Shown piece after piece: positions 33,381 through 43,524 of a stretch of 64,000 nucleotides of DNA. The translations under genes were made by a program, and so were the position numbers. Source of the DNA: an uncultured Veillonella sp. Its GTDB lineage: Bacteria; Bacillota; Negativicutes; Veillonellales; Veillonellaceae. Location of the stretch: positions 25,017-89,016 of the forward strand of contig CABSJA010000001.1 in the NCBI GenBank assembly GCA_902477915.1, written 5' to 3'. Below the pieces are notes generated by a model that worked only from the letters and a program-made list of their open reading frames with translations, did not search any database and was not told the origin of the DNA. How positions within the stretch are numbered: position 1 is the first letter of the stretch; each line of letters starts with the position of its first letter.

Positions 33381-34484
33381 TTATGCTAATTCCTTTTCTA
33401 CTAATGCCAAGGCACTAGCAATAACCTTATCCATATCGTAATATTTATATTCCCCTAAACGACCACCAAAGATAACATTGGAAATCGTTTCAGCCTTTTT
33501 AACATATTTTGCGTAAAGGTCTAAATTCTTTACATCGTTCACTGGATAATAGGCTTCTTCGCCGATTTTCCAGTCTTTTGGATATTCTTTAGTTACATAT
33601 GTAACAGGTTGTGTACCAAATTCAAAGTGTTTATGCTCGATGATACGAGTATAAGGAATATCGCCTTCTGTATAGTTCACAACGGCAACGCCTTGATGAT
33701 TTTCCTCTTCAAGACGTTCTGTTTCAAAGTGAAGACCACGATATTCTAAAACACCTTCAGAATAACCAAAGTATTCATCAATAGGACCTGTATAGATAAT
33801 CTTATCTGCCAAGGCTTCATATTCTTCGCGATGTTTGAGGAAGTCTACGCCTAAACGGACTTCGATTCCTTCTAACATGCGTTCAATCATCTTTGTATAA
33901 CCACCCATAGGAATGCCTTGGAAACGGTCATTAAAGTAATTGTTATCGTATGTATAACGAACTGGTAAGCGTTTAATAATGAAAGCTGGCAATTCAGTAC
34001 ATTTGCGGCCCCATTGTTTTTCCGTATACCCTTTGATGAGTTTTTCGTAAATGTCTGTACCTACAAGACTAATAGCTTGCTCTTCTAAGTTCTTTGGTTC
34101 ACTTGTAATAGCAGCCCGTTGTTTTGTAATGATATCCTGTGCCTCTTTTGGAGTTCGAATATTCCACATTTTAGAGAAGGTATTCATATTAAACGGTAAA
34201 TTGTACATTTCACCCTTATAGTTTGCTACAGGGCTATTTACATAGTGATTGAACTCAGCAAATTGATTGACATAATCCCACACATGCTTCAAGGATGTAT
34301 GGAAAATATGAGCACCATACACGTGAATGTTGATGTCGTCTTTGCTTTCACAATATAGATTACCTGCAATATGATTGCGACGATCGATAACAAGTACAGA
34401 TTTACCACGCTTGTGCGCTTCATGGGCAAAAACAGCACCGAATGGACCAGCCCCAACTACTAAATAATCAAATTGTTTTTTCAT
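33381..34484 (-). CDS. glf: UDP-galactopyranose mutase
   Basis: This 367-aa flavoenzyme interconverts UDP-galactopyranose and UDP-galactofuranose in the cytoplasm. The FAD-binding start is DYLVVGAGPFGAVFAHEA. Further conserved parts are VYGAHIFHTSLKHVWDYVNQ, YTEKQWGR, RFQGIPMGGYTKMIERML and the C-terminal GGRLGEYKYYDMD. Length is normal for the family. Its presence predicts galactofuranose in the surface polysaccharide. It follows the acyltransferase gene by 10 bases and has AAGGA before the ATG. Confidence 0.96.
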   Translation of the reverse strand: MKKQFDYLVVGAGPFGAVFAHEAHKRGKSVLVIDRRNHIAGNLYCESKDDINIHVYGAHIFHTSLKHVWDYVNQFAEFNHYVNSPVANYKGEMYNLPFNMNTFSKMWNIRTPKEAQDIITKQRAAITSEPKNLEEQAISLVGTDIYEKLIKGYTEKQWGRKCTELPAFIIKRLPVRYTYDNNYFNDRFQGIPMGGYTKMIERMLEGIEVRLGVDFLKHREEYEALADKIIYTGPIDEYFGYSEGVLEYRGLHFETERLEEENHQGVAVVNYTEGDIPYTRIIEHKHFEFGTQPVTYVTKEYPKDWKIGEEAYYPVNDVKNLDLYAKYVKKAETISNVIFGGRLGEYKYYDMDKVIASALALVEKELA

Positions 34485-34494
34485 ATGTATATCC

Positions 34495-35466
34495 TTATTT
34501 TTTCATTCCAAGACATAGCAATCGTGAATAATGATTTTTTCTTAAAATATAACCTATCAAGATAGATAGAATTGTAGACGCTAAGAAGCACACAATAAAA
34601 GCTTCATAGTACAATCCTAATTTAGACCAAAGTACAATTCTAAATGGAATCTTAACGATATCACTAAAGATATAAACATCCATTGAAACAGTACCTAAAA
34701 AGATCAAAAGTGTTTTATATAATCCGATTCTAGATGAGATTTGGTTAGCTATATAGTATGTAATAGTAATCCCCGAAACTGCTGTTATAAGAGTAAGTAT
34801 TTTAAACACATTAATATCATGTAGTAATGCATAATTACCTACACTAAAAATCACAAGAGATGTAAGGGCTACTCCTGCGGATTTCATATAATCTAATAGC
34901 ATATATTTCTTTATATATAAGCCTAAGATATAGAAGAATTGGAAGTACAATATCTTTGATACCATAGGTACAGAAAAGATATTTAATACATCAGATAACA
35001 TGCCAATGATGAAAGATAAGATTAATAAACCTAAATTTACACGTTTAACCAATAAGGCAATAATGATTGAAATAAAGAACAAGCAATATAAAAACCATAG
35101 TTCCCCATCCGGATTAATGCCTATAAATATTTTCCATATATCTTGCGGATATATCTGCTGACTTGCAAATTTTGATAAAGCTAATTTGAAGGGAAAATAC
35201 AATAAACCAATAGTGAAATAAGGAACCATTAACCGTATACTTTTATCTTTTACGAATTTTTGGAAGCCCTCTTTCAAAGGTATATGCATAAAATAGCCAG
35301 CTACAAAGAAGAATACAGGCATATGGAAGCTATAAATTATAGTCCGCATCAAATATAAAGGATAACTAGCAATACCGCTAGCACTTGCTTGGTCTGGAAC
35401 AGAATGGCCCAAAACAACAAGCAAAATTGCAATCCCCTTCATAATATCAAAACTACTATCCCTCAT
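34495..35466 (-). CDS. Acyltransferase 3 family membrane protein
   Basis: This 323-aa integral membrane protein has about 10 segments and opens with FDIMKGIAILLVVLGHSVPD, whose His is the conserved acyltransferase-3 residue. FHMPVFFFVAGYFMH follows. Family members add O-acetyl or similar groups to sugars of capsules and O-antigens on the periplasmic side. It is second in the operon, 10 bases after wbaP-like. The sugar modified is not known. Confidence 0.88.
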   Translation of the reverse strand: MRDSSFDIMKGIAILLVVLGHSVPDQASASGIASYPLYLMRTIIYSFHMPVFFFVAGYFMHIPLKEGFQKFVKDKSIRLMVPYFTIGLLYFPFKLALSKFASQQIYPQDIWKIFIGINPDGELWFLYCLFFISIIIALLVKRVNLGLLILSFIIGMLSDVLNIFSVPMVSKILYFQFFYILGLYIKKYMLLDYMKSAGVALTSLVIFSVGNYALLHDINVFKILTLITAVSGITITYYIANQISSRIGLYKTLLIFLGTVSMDVYIFSDIVKIPFRIVLWSKLGLYYEAFIVCFLASTILSILIGYILRKNHYSRLLCLGMKK

Positions 35467-35476
35467 AATCCCCCGA

Positions 35477-36913
35477 CTAATAAGCCCCTTTCGATTTAAC
35501 GACAGCCAACACAGTTTTCAATAAATATACAATATCGATCCACACAGACCAGTTATGAACATACCAAGAGTCCATTAATACCCGTTCTTCATAGGTAGTA
35601 TCGCTACGACCGCTCACTTGCCATACACCGGTAATCCCTGGTGGTACAAGGTAAAAGTCGTTGATATAGTCGCCGTATTTTACGATTTCATCGCGCACGA
35701 TAGGGCGTGGACCTACAAGACTCATATCCCCAACGAGAACATTCCACAATTGTGGCAATTCATCAAGACTCGTTTTACGTAGGAATTTACCAATTCTTGT
35801 AACACGAGGATCATCTTTTAATTTGAAATCTCGTTCCCATTCTTCACGAGCTGCAGGATTTTCTTTCAAATATACCTCTAGCGCCTCTTGCGCATTAGGC
35901 ACCATGGAGCGGAATTTATAGCATGGGAACTCTTTACCACCTTGGCCAACGCGCTTGTGGCCAAATACGATAGGACCTGGAGAATCTAGATAAATCAATA
36001 CAGCTACGATGGCGAGAATTGGCAAAATCAAGATGCCACCACAAACAGTAGCAACAATATCAAAGATGCGTTTCATAATACGGTTAGATTTACGAGCCAA
36101 GTTATTTTGTACCCGCAATACAACGGCTTGCTCTTCCATCATGCCACGCGCCGTAATGTTACTTGTAGGCAAACCGAATAACTCAGGTACAAAGGCAACG
36201 CGCTTTACTAATAGTTGCAAGTGATTAATCAAGGATACTAACTTTTTAGGCTCTAACCCTGGTGCACAAATAAGGACTGTTTGTACACCTGTATCTTTAA
36301 TAACTCGTTCAACATCAGAAAAAACACCTAAACATGGATATTCTTTAGCAATGGTAGAGGATTTAGGATTATCATCTACATAACCAATAATCTTATAGGT
36401 AGCAATTGGCATGCGATCTAAGGATTTTTTTACGAGCTCTGCTGTTTTACCTGCCCCAACGAGAAGGACTGGTATATTTAAATATCCTGCTTTTGAAAGG
36501 ATCTTACCTACAATAAAACGACTACTAAAGATAAAGAGCAGCATAAATAGATAAGCAAAGATAACAAAGAGTCTAGATACATCGTTGATTACATGACCTG
36601 TGTACATGAGTACAATGGATACAACGACGCCAATAGTAATACTGCGGAATAAATTCTTCATCGTATCCCAATAAGGAGATACTACAGAATAAGCATTATT
36701 GAGCAATAATATGGCTAAAAATACAAAAGGTATAATGCCATATACATAGATTTCATCTACCTTAAAATTTGAACTTACTGGTAACAATGGCAAGTTTAAA
36801 CGCAAATGATAGGCCGCTAATGTGCCTAACACAATAGAAACATAATCTGCTATAAGCACTATGATTTTGCTAATAAGCAACTTGTTGTGATTATTATATC
36901 CAGAACTATTCAT
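35477..36913 (-). CDS. Initiating polyprenyl-phosphate hexose-1-phosphate transferase (WbaP-like)
   Basis: This protein is 478 aa from the ATG at 36913 (GGGG upstream); the frame to 36994 would run through a terminator hairpin. About five N-terminal membrane segments are followed by a Rossmann-like domain (LLVGAGKTAELVKKSL) and a C-terminal bacterial sugar transferase domain (GHKRVGQGGKEFPCYKFRSM, RIGKFLRKTSLDELPQLWNV, GDMSLVGPRPIVRDE). It loads the first sugar phosphate on undecaprenyl phosphate and so starts repeat-unit synthesis. It is the first gene of the polysaccharide operon that runs to about 27458 or 24453. Confidence 0.93.
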   Translation of the reverse strand: MNSSGYNNHNKLLISKIIVLIADYVSIVLGTLAAYHLRLNLPLLPVSSNFKVDEIYVYGIIPFVFLAILLLNNAYSVVSPYWDTMKNLFRSITIGVVVSIVLMYTGHVINDVSRLFVIFAYLFMLLFIFSSRFIVGKILSKAGYLNIPVLLVGAGKTAELVKKSLDRMPIATYKIIGYVDDNPKSSTIAKEYPCLGVFSDVERVIKDTGVQTVLICAPGLEPKKLVSLINHLQLLVKRVAFVPELFGLPTSNITARGMMEEQAVVLRVQNNLARKSNRIMKRIFDIVATVCGGILILPILAIVAVLIYLDSPGPIVFGHKRVGQGGKEFPCYKFRSMVPNAQEALEVYLKENPAAREEWERDFKLKDDPRVTRIGKFLRKTSLDELPQLWNVLVGDMSLVGPRPIVRDEIVKYGDYINDFYLVPPGITGVWQVSGRSDTTYEERVLMDSWYVHNWSVWIDIVYLLKTVLAVVKSKGAY

Positions 36914-37178
36914 ACTAATACCCCAAACTATAAAAAAAGGTTGTTTTCTCAATACAATTTTTAAGAAAACAACCTCTAAACCATACGAATACAATGTACC
37001 AATATTTACATATATTGTATCATATTCAAAAGTTTAAAACTATGAAAAAACATAGATTTTAGCTATCTTTTATGCAGTTTTTTGGAGATTTTGGGTCTAT
37101 TTAAATTAGACATAAAAATCAATTAAATAATGCGTAAATATTTCCTAAATAACCCTGTGATTCTCAATTAATTCTCAA
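36914..37178. other. Leader region of the polysaccharide operon
   Basis: This 265-base gap separates the ligase-like gene from the WbaP-like gene. It carries the attenuator-type hairpin (36932-36974) and, further up, an AT-rich region with an ATACAAT/ATTGTAT inverted repeat (about 36990-37021) where a promoter is likely. No gene was seen. Confidence 0.6.
36932..36974 (-). terminator. Intrinsic terminator in the leader of the polysaccharide operon (possible attenuator)
   Basis: A perfect 11-bp stem (GGTTGTTTTCT, 36939-36949, with 36964-36974) is followed on the minus strand by seven T, only 18 bases before the WbaP-like ATG. That space is too short for a promoter, so operon transcripts must pass through this terminator. 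Confidence 0.8.
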
Positions 37179-38378
37179 TTAACTCTCAATTGTTTTCAAT
37201 TGAATCATGATGCCCATAACAATCCAAAACATGCGAATACCAGATGAATTTCCCCACGTATAATCAACTGATCCAAATAGGAATAAGTAACTAATTAAAC
37301 CTACAAGGATTGATAAATCATAAGGGTTTCGTGTCTTCACATAGTGTTTCAACGATTTACAGAACATAAAAATTGAGAATCCTAAGAAACCAACGAGGCC
37401 TAATAGACCAGATTCAGAGGCTATTTGCAATAAATTATTATGAGAATGGCCTAAATCTTGAGTTTCTTGTTTTAATTTATAGTGCTCTCGATATGTTTTT
37501 TGCCATAATCCAGGACCAACACCTGTTACAGGATGATCCATAATCATTTGCTTATCTGCTTCCCATACATAGATACGGCCCAAATTTGAACCATCTGTGC
37601 TTATATTAAAAGTACTTTCAAAACGAGCTACATAGGCTTGATTGCTACTAAATGCATATCCTATACCTACAACAGCTACAAGTAGTACTAATACATAGCG
37701 AATATTTACAAAGCAATAACGCAATGTAATGAGCGCACCATTAATGCCATTAAATAACCAGGAACCACGACTTTGGTTCCCCCACATGCCTAATAGCATG
37801 CCAAACAAAGAAAATATAGCAGATTTTCTTACATACGATGGAAATCTCTTATCATAGGCAGCAATTAATGCTAATGGAAAAGCCAATGTTAACAACATGG
37901 CAAGTCCCATCATAGAGCCGTGTATAACACCACCTGCACGACCTCCTGGTCCTAAATTATAGCCCAGTACATATTGTGCAAAGGCCGATATAGCATCGAT
38001 GCCCATATACACAAAAAATACTGATAATATGGCGTATAATTTACGAGAACTCTTAATACATAGCAGAATTGGGACGATGACTAATACCTTCCAAACCCAA
38101 ATATTAAAGAAATATTTTGTGGTCACCGCTATATCATTACTAATTAATGCGGACGGCAATACGCATAGTAACATGCCTAAATAAGCCCATCCATATTGGC
38201 GTATGGACTGTGGTACAGAGATTTCATGTCGTCTATACCAACAAGTTACTAAGGTCATCAATATAATAAGGCTATATATTAAATTCCCTAATGCCATAGA
38301 TGACCGCGTCGTACATATCATGAGTGAAATGAGTACGGTCAGCACCATTTCAGAATTCTTAATTATCCAAGATTGCAT
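37179..38378 (-). CDS. O-antigen ligase/polymerase family membrane protein
   Basis: This protein is 399 aa from the ATG at 38378 (AAGGGG upstream). It has about 10-12 membrane segments and a Wzy_C/O-antigen ligase loop with GVGPGLWQKTYREHYKLKQE followed by DLGHSHNNLLQIASESGLLG. The HSHN pattern is typical of ligases such as WaaL, which attach polymer to lipid A-core in the periplasm, though the same domain occurs in some polymerases. The locus has a separate Wzy candidate (24453), which favours the ligase role. It is the last gene before the attenuator-like hairpin. Confidence 0.8.
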   Translation of the reverse strand: MQSWIIKNSEMVLTVLISLMICTTRSSMALGNLIYSLIILMTLVTCWYRRHEISVPQSIRQYGWAYLGMLLCVLPSALISNDIAVTTKYFFNIWVWKVLVIVPILLCIKSSRKLYAILSVFFVYMGIDAISAFAQYVLGYNLGPGGRAGGVIHGSMMGLAMLLTLAFPLALIAAYDKRFPSYVRKSAIFSLFGMLLGMWGNQSRGSWLFNGINGALITLRYCFVNIRYVLVLLVAVVGIGYAFSSNQAYVARFESTFNISTDGSNLGRIYVWEADKQMIMDHPVTGVGPGLWQKTYREHYKLKQETQDLGHSHNNLLQIASESGLLGLVGFLGFSIFMFCKSLKHYVKTRNPYDLSILVGLISYLFLFGSVDYTWGNSSGIRMFWIVMGIMIQLKTIES

Positions 38379-38449
38379 ACTAACCCCTTTTTCCAAACAT
38401 AGTTACAATCTACTGTTTATCATAGTGGTATCTATTCCCTTTATAGATA

Positions 38450-39394
38450 TTATTTTACTCGTAACAATGGTCGTACATGATTCTGAATCTCTTGTTCATA
38501 TTGATCGAGTAATTCATAACGTTTTCTATATTGGCTACGTTTTTGTGATTTAATCTCTTCAATAGGTTTACGATATTCCTCTAATGGAATTTTGAAGAAC
38601 CGTTCATCGCTACATACAACACCACCGGATTCCTCCCATAATGGATCTAGCTCAGCTACCTTAGCACGGTGACCGCGAACTAAGTGGGTATTTGCGTAAA
38701 AACCTTCATCAGAAACAGCGTAAATAGATTCTACCTTACAAATGGCTGCAATATGGCGCAATAAGAACATGATAAAGTTTTTTGGTCGATACCCAAACAT
38801 CTTTTTAGTCACTGTTTTAGCATTATCTAGACCATCTTTATAGCCTTGAATTGTGCCAATCCACATAGCAGGTTCCCCATTAAAACCTTTGCCAAAGCGG
38901 AAGTTAGCATGGTATACACCTTGCTTACCCAAGGTAAGTAACAAGGTTAAGAAGCCTTCTTTACGTTGACCAGGGCCATAATATAAGCGCGCTACCATAT
39001 CAAGGTCTTCTGATTCCCATACGATAAAGCCACGATTCATACGACTTACATCGTCATAAATATTATCTGGATCTACAGAGTACATTTCACGAATCGCTTC
39101 ATCCGTAAATACATCTTTTAAATAATCAAAATGATTAACAATAGCCTCTAATCGTTCCTGTGGTGTTGAGCTTTTAAACAAGAAAAATCGTGTCATTAAC
39201 TCAAATAAACCAACTTGACGGTCTAATAAGGTTGGATCAGGCGTATAGTTTGCAAAATAGGTCTCTAGTGCCTCAATTTCCCCTTTATTGCGGATAGAGC
39301 GCATTGTATGAAGAAAAGTACGTCTAGTTTCTCTCCAACTACGTTTGCCGTAAATCTTACGGCCTCGCTGCCATTGTGTTTGTAAATATCCCAT
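38450..39394 (-). CDS. VirK/YbjX (DUF535) family protein
   Basis: This 314-aa cytoplasmic protein belongs to DUF535. Recognisable parts are MNRGFIVWESEDLDMVARLY, LTLGKQGVYHANFRFGKGF, AMWIGTIQGYKDGLDNAK and FGYRPKNFIMFLLRHIAAIC. VirK of Shigella and YbjX are linked to virulence-factor display and peptide resistance, but the biochemical role is unresolved. Here it is placed between glycosyltransferase and ligase genes of envelope-glycan synthesis. AGGAG precedes the ATG. Confidence 0.85.
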   Translation of the reverse strand: MGYLQTQWQRGRKIYGKRSWRETRRTFLHTMRSIRNKGEIEALETYFANYTPDPTLLDRQVGLFELMTRFFLFKSSTPQERLEAIVNHFDYLKDVFTDEAIREMYSVDPDNIYDDVSRMNRGFIVWESEDLDMVARLYYGPGQRKEGFLTLLLTLGKQGVYHANFRFGKGFNGEPAMWIGTIQGYKDGLDNAKTVTKKMFGYRPKNFIMFLLRHIAAICKVESIYAVSDEGFYANTHLVRGHRAKVAELDPLWEESGGVVCSDERFFKIPLEEYRKPIEEIKSQKRSQYRKRYELLDQYEQEIQNHVRPLLRVK

Positions 39395-39431
39395 CTCATA
39401 CTCCTATCCACTCATATAACTACAAAATATA

Positions 39432-40517
39432 TCAATGATTTGTAGAATGTAAATTATCTATAATCGTAACTAATTCATGAGCCACACGATTAACCATGAA
39501 TCGTTCCTCTACAACATGTCGTGCATTTGTGATGATATTCGGCAAGTTTACATCATCACTCATCACATGTTCCATAGCCTGTTGTAATGTGTGTTCGTTC
39601 AGCGGATCTACAATAAATCCAGATTCTCCATCGTCTATAATTTCTCGCTGAGCTCCAGAACCACTTGTAATGACTGGTACACCACAATACATAGCCTCAC
39701 AGATAACAAGACCAAAGGCCTCCCGTGTTATTGTTGGCAATAGTAAGCAATCAATTGATCTATATAAACCTTCAATATCTCGTGTAAAGCCTATAAATTC
39801 AACATAAGAATGCATTTGATGCGCTTCTATATAGTCTGTTAGTTTTTTAATTTGATCCTCTGTACCAGCCCCAGATATAATCAATCGAACATCTGGATTG
39901 TTTTGATGAATCTGTTCAAGAGCGCTTAAAATCAGATACAAACCTTTTCGTTCTGTAATACGCGCACTATAGCCAAAGGTTCTAACCTTAGATTTCATAG
40001 GAACTGCATCTGAAAAAGACTGGAATCGATTCGGGTCGATACCATTATATACAACATGGTATTTGCTAGTATCCTTTATAACAGGTGTCATAAGATCATC
40101 ATAAACGAGTTTAGACACACAAACAAAGGCATCCACTTGTGCATTGATCCATCTATGATACATATCTGTTTTACCAGGTACAAGATTATGTTTAATAAAC
40201 ACCAATTTAGCACCTGTTAGCTGCTTAAGGGCAATACAGAATAAGATATATTTACCAGAGTGGCATACAATCGTATCAATCCCTTGTGCTTTTATCTGCT
40301 TAGCCACTGCATTAACAGATAGAAAACCCTTCAAAGTATAAAGATTGGCCGTCATCACATGACCCACTTGAGCATAGCGAGATTGCATATCTTCATTCGA
40401 TTGGTCCACTAAGATATAGGCAGTCCTATGTCTCTGTTGAAATTGTTTACAAATATCATATACATATTGTTCGCCGCCACCCCAAATTTTGGCGCCTACA
40501 ACATTGATTATAGACAT
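39432..40517 (-). CDS. GT4 family glycosyltransferase
   Basis: This 361-aa GT-B enzyme has an N-terminal domain starting VVGAKIWGGGEQYVYDICKQ and a C-terminal GT4 signature: TFGYSARITERKGLYLILSA, PTITREAFGLVICEAMYCGV and PVITSGSGAQREIIDDGESG. Nucleotide-sugar-dependent sugar transfer at the inner face of the membrane is expected, perhaps in LPS core assembly given its neighbours. AGGAGG precedes the ATG. Confidence 0.9.
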   Translation of the reverse strand: MSIINVVGAKIWGGGEQYVYDICKQFQQRHRTAYILVDQSNEDMQSRYAQVGHVMTANLYTLKGFLSVNAVAKQIKAQGIDTIVCHSGKYILFCIALKQLTGAKLVFIKHNLVPGKTDMYHRWINAQVDAFVCVSKLVYDDLMTPVIKDTSKYHVVYNGIDPNRFQSFSDAVPMKSKVRTFGYSARITERKGLYLILSALEQIHQNNPDVRLIISGAGTEDQIKKLTDYIEAHQMHSYVEFIGFTRDIEGLYRSIDCLLLPTITREAFGLVICEAMYCGVPVITSGSGAQREIIDDGESGFIVDPLNEHTLQQAMEHVMSDDVNLPNIITNARHVVEERFMVNRVAHELVTIIDNLHSTNH

Positions 40518-40622
40518 AGGTTCCTCCTATCATACACATATCAATACACATTTAGTAGCATCCATTGATGTATACGAAATACTGGTTACATATACATCAA
40601 TAGATATTATTGTTTAATTATA

Positions 40623-42644
40623 CTACGACTTATTCATACGGTCTTCATGATTAATGAGCCACATGGTCAACAATGTCCAATCACGAGCATCATCCCCGTG
40701 ATTATCAATAGGACGAATTGGATCAACCGGTTTATAAGACGGTGTGTTACTTTCACCATAATCCATACGTACATCGCCCATCATATGCGGCGTAATCCAC
40801 TGGTATGGCGTAACTAACGTATCGGGCTGTTTATCAAACAAGGACGGCACAATGGAATAATATTCAAAACCCTTTGGTGCAATGGCTTCAATGATCGTAG
40901 GCATGAGGCTCATATGCGTGCCAATGGGCGCTGTAATACTGTCCTTAGTGAAAGCAGGATGTTGCAATAGTCCTACGGTACAGAATGTGTCGCGCAAAAT
41001 ATAATCCCGTTGAATTAAGGATGTATTATTCAGAGACCCAAATAGATTCGAGTGGTCACCGGTGACAACGAATAAACTATCAGGAAAAGCCTCTTTCATA
41101 GCATGTACAAAGTTAAAAATCGCCTTGTCGCTATAGCGATAAGTAGCCAATTCTTTATTCCGTTTCTTATTGGATTTTAGATCATCACCAAGATTTGGCA
41201 TGACCTTTTCAGGATCATAATCTAATAAGGAATCCTCCATTTTATAAGGGCCATGATTGGATGTAGTGTAAATAAAATGGAATGTAGGATGTTCTAACGA
41301 TTTGATTTCCTGTTCAATATGTTCTAAAAAGACATGGTCATAGACGCCTACCCAAGTTTTAGGAGCATCGGGACCACAGAACACAGAAGCGCTTTCCACG
41401 CGGTCAAAGCCTTGAGCCTTACCAAAGTGATTAAAGTTGCCGTACGACGCATTACCACCATACCAATAAATCGTATCATAGCCTAATCGCTTCATTTGAG
41501 ATGCCAAAGAGGTCGGCAACGGTTCATGCCAAAAGGCTTCCCGTTCGTTGATTTCCATACCCGCATCATAGACACCTGATAATAGACTTACAATGGATGG
41601 GCGAGATACATTACCAGCAGGCAAGAAATTAGGTACTTGCGCTGTGTGAGGATCATCTTTAAAATCCCATAAACCAGAGCATATATTGAGATCCTTATAA
41701 GGTTCATCAAGAGACCATTGAGGGATACTTTCACCAACAATAAAGAAAATATGCTGCGGTTTATCAATACGAGGACCTGATGCAACGCGTTTAAATGCAT
41801 GAAGCGGTGTACTCAAATCCTGCCAGGAATCCTTGTATTTATCAGGAACAATACGGTGTATGGCGTCATCAATATCCTCAGGTGATGCCGTATATTCATC
41901 ACGTAGAGGATGTTTGAGTACCGTTTCTAAGGCACATAGATCTGGCACTGTAGCACGAGCAAAGAATATATCCTCTTTTACCACTGTAGGAATCGTATCC
42001 CATTCTGGTTTATCATCATGAGATAAGGTTCCACCATAGCGGAACCAATAAAACCCCAAAACGGAGGCAGCCACAAGACCTATATTCCAAGCTACATTAG
42101 GCCAAGTTCCTTCAATAGTTGGATAAGGTATAGATGGCAAGGATAAGAAGAAATCTCCCATATACCAGGATATAAACGTAATAGGAATCAATCCTAAAAT
42201 GACGAGAATTCCTCGATCTTGATTAAAGAATACATCAATCAAATTACGTTTCTCTGCATGATTTCCATAATGAACCATATAGTTATACGTATCATGGAAA
42301 TGCTTATAAAAAATCATTTTTCCTGCAAAAGCTGCATATAATACACAGGAATAAATGGTTAATCCTACCAATCGTATAGTATCTTCTATTTGATGATACT
42401 CATCAAATAATAATGCAGGGAGCGTCACCAATACTAAGGGTAATAAGAATACATAAGCATCAAAATCCATGCCCCACCAGAAGCCATAACGCAACGAACC
42501 TACTACAGATTTCCAGCGTCCCTTCCATGTGGGGTAAGGATTATAAACGATCATAAATACGATTCGAAAGATGGTGCTCAATATAGGAGCCCAAAGCATT
42601 AATTTTATATTTTGTTGTAGGGATAGAAAAAATTGTTCACTCAT
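40623..42644 (-). CDS. LtaS/OpgB-like phosphoglycerol (or phosphoethanolamine) transferase, copy 1
   Basis: This 673-aa protein has about five N-terminal membrane segments and a periplasmic sulfatase-fold domain. Metal-site motifs are FFIVGES, YTTSNHGPY and FVVTGDHSN. The position of the catalytic Thr of LtaS appears as Ser here (LPAGNVSRPSIVSLLSG), by my hand alignment. LtaS makes lipoteichoic acid in Gram-positives; in a diderm the likely targets are periplasmic glycans or LPS sugars. The nearby copy 2 (43525) is only distantly similar. The group transferred cannot be told from sequence. Confidence 0.85.
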   Translation of the reverse strand: MSEQFFLSLQQNIKLMLWAPILSTIFRIVFMIVYNPYPTWKGRWKSVVGSLRYGFWWGMDFDAYVFLLPLVLVTLPALLFDEYHQIEDTIRLVGLTIYSCVLYAAFAGKMIFYKHFHDTYNYMVHYGNHAEKRNLIDVFFNQDRGILVILGLIPITFISWYMGDFFLSLPSIPYPTIEGTWPNVAWNIGLVAASVLGFYWFRYGGTLSHDDKPEWDTIPTVVKEDIFFARATVPDLCALETVLKHPLRDEYTASPEDIDDAIHRIVPDKYKDSWQDLSTPLHAFKRVASGPRIDKPQHIFFIVGESIPQWSLDEPYKDLNICSGLWDFKDDPHTAQVPNFLPAGNVSRPSIVSLLSGVYDAGMEINEREAFWHEPLPTSLASQMKRLGYDTIYWYGGNASYGNFNHFGKAQGFDRVESASVFCGPDAPKTWVGVYDHVFLEHIEQEIKSLEHPTFHFIYTTSNHGPYKMEDSLLDYDPEKVMPNLGDDLKSNKKRNKELATYRYSDKAIFNFVHAMKEAFPDSLFVVTGDHSNLFGSLNNTSLIQRDYILRDTFCTVGLLQHPAFTKDSITAPIGTHMSLMPTIIEAIAPKGFEYYSIVPSLFDKQPDTLVTPYQWITPHMMGDVRMDYGESNTPSYKPVDPIRPIDNHGDDARDWTLLTMWLINHEDRMNKS

Positions 42645-42710
42645 TTATACTTCCAGATCTACTTAAAGAACAATAATTCCCTATAGCAATCTACTATACT
42701 AAATCACCAA

Positions 42711-43466
42711 TTATAATTGCCCATTCGATTTATTTAAATAATATAATTTTACATATTTCGTCATGGTGTACATCATATGGTAGATAGATAATAGAAAACC
42801 TATTTTTCCATCTAATATGCCACCTTGCAAAATATATATCTTAAAGAATGCCCATGTAGGACGCAATATAATATCCCCTAAAAAACTACAAGACTTCCCT
42901 TGTGCCTTGTATTTATTAGCTGCTGCCGTCGTATACTTATTGAACTTCTCAAAGAATTGATGCCAATTATCATACGTATAGTGATACAACTTTCCTTCTA
43001 ATGTATCTTGTGGATACGGGCTGATAAAGGCTTCATGAACAGCACCTTCTACAGTTGCACCCTCTCGAGGCATCAATCGTAGCACCTTATCAGGTCTCAC
43101 CACACCATGGGTTGCCTGATTATGATGGAACAAGTTATATCGACGTAGCCAATAAGCCTTCGGTTCTCCTTGAATAGCTCGTTGAATAGACTTTGCTAAC
43201 TCTGGTGATACACGTTCATCAGAATCGACAAATAGAATCCATTCACTCTGAGCTTGTGAAATACCAAATCTCCGTTGTTGTGACCAATCTCCATTCAGAG
43301 GATGTGGTATAACTTTAGCCCCCAAGTTAGTAGCAAGAGGTACCGTTTGATCTGTACTTCCATCATCGATAACTAATATTTCATCAGCAAATTGAATACT
43401 CTTAATACAATCTACAATATGTTTTTCTTCGTTGCGCGCTAAGATAATAGCCGTCACAGTACTCAT
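42711..43466 (-). CDS. GT2 glycosyltransferase of LPS-core type (WaaE/KdtX-like)
   Basis: This protein is 251 aa from the ATG at 43466 (AAAGGA upstream). It matches the WaaE/KdtX group: VTAIILARNEEKHIVDCIKS, ADEILVIDDGSTDQTVPLA, NGDWSQQRRFG and LFVDSDERVSPELAKSIQRA. In enterobacteria such enzymes add a glucose to the inner core heptose. A charged, partly hydrophobic C-terminus suggests membrane attachment. It sits between the two LtaS-like genes. Confidence 0.88.
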   Translation of the reverse strand: MSTVTAIILARNEEKHIVDCIKSIQFADEILVIDDGSTDQTVPLATNLGAKVIPHPLNGDWSQQRRFGISQAQSEWILFVDSDERVSPELAKSIQRAIQGEPKAYWLRRYNLFHHNQATHGVVRPDKVLRLMPREGATVEGAVHEAFISPYPQDTLEGKLYHYTYDNWHQFFEKFNKYTTAAANKYKAQGKSCSFLGDIILRPTWAFFKIYILQGGILDGKIGFLLSIYHMMYTMTKYVKLYYLNKSNGQL

Positions 43467-43524
43467 AGATAATCCTTTAGCTTTATAAATCAATTACATT
43501 TAATAAATAATATTATGTATGTAT

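Noticed and set aside
36914..36994. Longer start for the WbaP-like protein (27 extra residues)
   Set aside because: The extension would be coded by the terminator hairpin and its U-run; GGGG before the ATG at 36913 fits better.
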